In this document: one piece after another, positions 33,791 through 35,085 of the stretch
How the letters are laid out: each line of letters begins with the position of its first letter
Numbering within the stretch: the first letter of the stretch is position 1
Source: Hyphomicrobiales bacterium
GTDB lineage: Bacteria; Pseudomonadota; Alphaproteobacteria; Rhizobiales; Rhizobiaceae
Direction of reading: 5' to 3'
Assembly (NCBI GenBank): GCA_900471925.1
Contig: UCGV01000022.1
Location: 1-35,085 of the forward strand
DNA: 35,085 bases
The notes under the pieces: model-generated
What the model was told of the DNA's origin: nothing
The model's database searches: none
Seen by the model: the letters and a program-made list of their open reading frames with translations, nothing else
Translations under genes and position numbers: made by a program

Positions 33791-34099
33791 CGAAAGAGAG
33801 TGGAACTTTTCCTGACACTTCCGTTTAAACGTGATGGACCGCGAGAGCGATGTGAAGCACACCTGTCCCTTCAACGCCATCGGTCGTGTGGTCCCTCCTT
33901 GCCACGTCCCCCACTGCGCGCTTCGGTGGACTTCTTTTCCCCATCAGACGCCGCGCCTTTGATGTTCCTCTGTCGAACAGGAGGCAATGTCATGATCCGG
34001 TCTCCCAGTTTAGGTCAACCGCTCGCATGTCGACCAGCCGTACCCAAAGGCTTCCTCTCCATATCCCATAGCATTCATGTTCCGGTCCGGTATCTGACC
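33791..34099. other. Spacer before the DUF892 copy 2 promoter
   Basis: About 310 bp. It includes a 44-codon frame at 33992-34126 with AGGAGG 7 nt before its ATG (MIRSPSLGQPLACRPAVPKG..), of uncertain reality because it runs through the next promoter, and the first copy of a 14-bp direct repeat. Confidence 0.4.
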
Positions 34100-34167
34100 G
34101 GAACAAAGTTCGGGCGGGTTGGTTAGCTGATCTCTGTGGCCACGGTGATCTCACTGTCGAACAGGAG
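33970..34167 (+). repeat. 14-bp direct repeat flanking the DUF892 copy 2 promoter
   Basis: CTGTCGAACAGGAG occurs at 33970-33983 and again at 34154-34167. The first copy supplies the AGGAG of the short ORF at 33992; the second lies in the DUF892 leader, downstream of the promoter at 34100. It may be a duplicated leader segment. Confidence 0.6.
34100..34124 (+). promoter_or_regulatory. EcfG-type promoter of DUF892 copy 2
   Basis: GGAAC (34100-34104), N17, GTT (34122-34124); the leader to the ATG at 34208 is about 77 nt. Confidence 0.8.
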
Positions 34168-34207
34168 AACCAAGGCCGGCAAGACAGCCACACCACAGGA
34201 GGACATG

Positions 34208-34726
34208 ATGGCAATCAATTCTAATTCCACAAAAACGCTCGACGACCTTTTCCTTGATACCCTCAAGGACATCTATTTCGCCGAAAAGCAGATTCTGAAG
34301 GCTCTGCCGAAGATGGCGCGCGCCGCCCAGTCGGAAGAAGGCAAAGCAGGATTCCTGCAGCACCGGGACGAGACCCAGGGCCAGATCGAACGCCTGGAAC
34401 AGGTCTTCGAGATTCTCGGCAAGCCGGCTCGTGGCAAGACCTGCGAAGCGATCCAGGGGATTCTCTCGGAAGGCGAGGAAATCATGGAAGAATTCAAGGG
34501 CTCACCTGCTCTGGACGCCGGTCTCATCTCTTCGGCACAGGCCGTCGAGCACTATGAGATCGCCCGCTACGGCACGCTGATCGCCTGGGCCAACCAGCTC
34601 GGCCTGACCGACGCCGTTCCGCTGCTGCGGGCAACCCTCGAAGAGGAAGAGGCGACCGATGCCAAGCTGACGCAGCTTGCCGAAGCTCAGGCGAACGCCA
34701 AGGGCAAGGGCACGAAGGCCGCCTGA
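34208..34726 (+). CDS. DUF892 (YciE/YciF-like) ferritin-like protein, copy 2
   Basis: 172 residues, the same fold as the protein at 23037-23522. Shared blocks are LKDIYFAEKQIL, CEAIQGILSEGEE, ALDAGLISSAQAVEHYEIARYG and LEEEEATDAKL; the tail is Ala/Lys-rich. A putative metal-binding four-helix bundle, cytosolic. ATG at 34208 is chosen over 34205 because AGGAGG is then 5 nt away. It is monocistronic: own stress promoter at 34100 and terminator at 34753. The similarity to copy 1 indicates a duplication, old enough for clear divergence. Confidence 0.95.
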   Translation: MAINSNSTKTLDDLFLDTLKDIYFAEKQILKALPKMARAAQSEEGKAGFLQHRDETQGQIERLEQVFEILGKPARGKTCEAIQGILSEGEEIMEEFKGSPALDAGLISSAQAVEHYEIARYGTLIAWANQLGLTDAVPLLRATLEEEEATDAKLTQLAEAQANAKGKGTKAA

Positions 34727-34752
34727 CGCCTCGGCAAAAAGCCTGATCAACC

Positions 34753-34787
34753 GCGGCACGGGCGTCAAAGGCGCGCGTGCCGCTTTT
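34753..34787 (+). terminator. Intrinsic terminator after DUF892 copy 2
   Basis: GCGGCACG (34753-34760) pairs with CGTGCCGC (34776-34783), followed by TTTT and a further T-rich stretch. Confidence 0.85.
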
Positions 34788-34811
34788 GCATTTTGAGAGG
34801 AGATTTCAAAC

Positions 34812-35085
34812 ATGATGAGCGGACCATTGAAAGCCCTGCTGGGCGTGCTCGCCGTCGCCGGCTATCAGAACCGGGACAAGATCGGTGAACTTCTTCGTGG
34901 GCTCCAGAACCCGCAGCGGGACGGTGCCCCTGCCCCTCAGGGCAATGCCAGCGGCCAGCAGCCCGGTGGGCTTGGTGGCATCTTCGGCGGCCCTGGCGGT
35001 TTCGGCGATTTGCTGGGCGGCCTCTCGACCGGCGGCATCCTCAGCGGCGGCCTCGGCGACCTCTTAAAGACCTTCCAGCAGAACG
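34812..35085 (+). CDS. YidB family (DUF937-like) protein, 3' truncated by window
   Basis: The frame is open from ATG 34812 to the window end (91 codons). It begins MMSGPLKALLGVLAVAGYQNRD with RDKIGELLRGL, then a Gly/Pro/Gln-rich linker and the GGLGGIFGG.. to ..GLGDLLKTFQQN repeats characteristic of YidB-type proteins, whose conserved part should follow outside the window. AGGAG lies 9 nt before the ATG; an ATG at 34815 is also possible. The function is unknown. It follows the DUF892 gene after a terminator. Confidence 0.8.
   Translation, partial: MMSGPLKALLGVLAVAGYQNRDKIGELLRGLQNPQRDGAPAPQGNASGQQPGGLGGIFGGPGGFGDLLGGLSTGGILSGGLGDLLKTFQQN

Noticed and set aside
1..35085. Prophage, IS element, CRISPR or tRNA-linked island
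   Set aside because: No transposase, integrase, phage gene, repeat-spacer array or tRNA could be recognised.

Overview
The window looks like a chromosomal or chromid segment from a member of the Rhizobiaceae (Rhizobium/Agrobacterium/Ensifer group). The basis is a rhizobial-type flagellin, a LOV-domain HWE histidine kinase, an EcfG-like ECF sigma factor, rhizobial-style small stress proteins, high GC and alphaproteobacterial promoter sequences. There are no rRNA, tRNA, CRISPR or IS sequences that I can recognise.

Layout. 1-1.7 kb: the end of an MFS transporter, a cold-shock protein, a DUF2934 protein and a small unknown protein. 1.9-2.9 kb: a stand-alone flagellin. 3.4-5.0 kb (minus): a two-gene operon for a secreted HSL-type esterase and a secreted DUF4142 protein. 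5.3-14.4 kb (minus): a four-gene glycan operon in which three of the four proteins are multidomain fusions: GT4-GH1-like, GT4-Gfo/Idh-MDR and GT-UDP-galactopyranose mutase. 15.2-16.2 kb (minus): a LOV photoreceptor histidine kinase. 17.3-17.8 kb: an EcfG-like sigma factor. 18.1-35.1 kb: an archipelago of short stress-type genes separated by long, gene-poor spacers. It contains GlsB/YeaQ, a Crp/Fnr regulator, an entericidin-like lipoprotein, several small membrane or secreted proteins, two DUF892 (YciE-like) ferritin-like proteins, another ferritin-like protein, an XRE regulator, a transglutaminase, an SDR, an esterase and the start of a YidB protein.

The unifying signal is a promoter. By eye I find fourteen exact copies of GGAAC-N17-GTT, the EcfG/general-stress-response promoter form of alphaproteobacteria. 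Thirteen sit in a non-coding interval on the correct strand upstream of a gene; the fourteenth has no recognisable gene behind it and may drive a small RNA. About one exact match would be expected by chance over both strands. The window therefore reads as a general stress response regulon island that also contains an EcfG-like sigma factor, a light/redox-type LOV kinase and a stress-controlled cell-surface glycan operon with two such promoters. The glycan product is unknown; the Glf domain suggests galactofuranose.

Proteins are named from motifs read by eye. No database search was run, and small hypothetical genes are rated accordingly.
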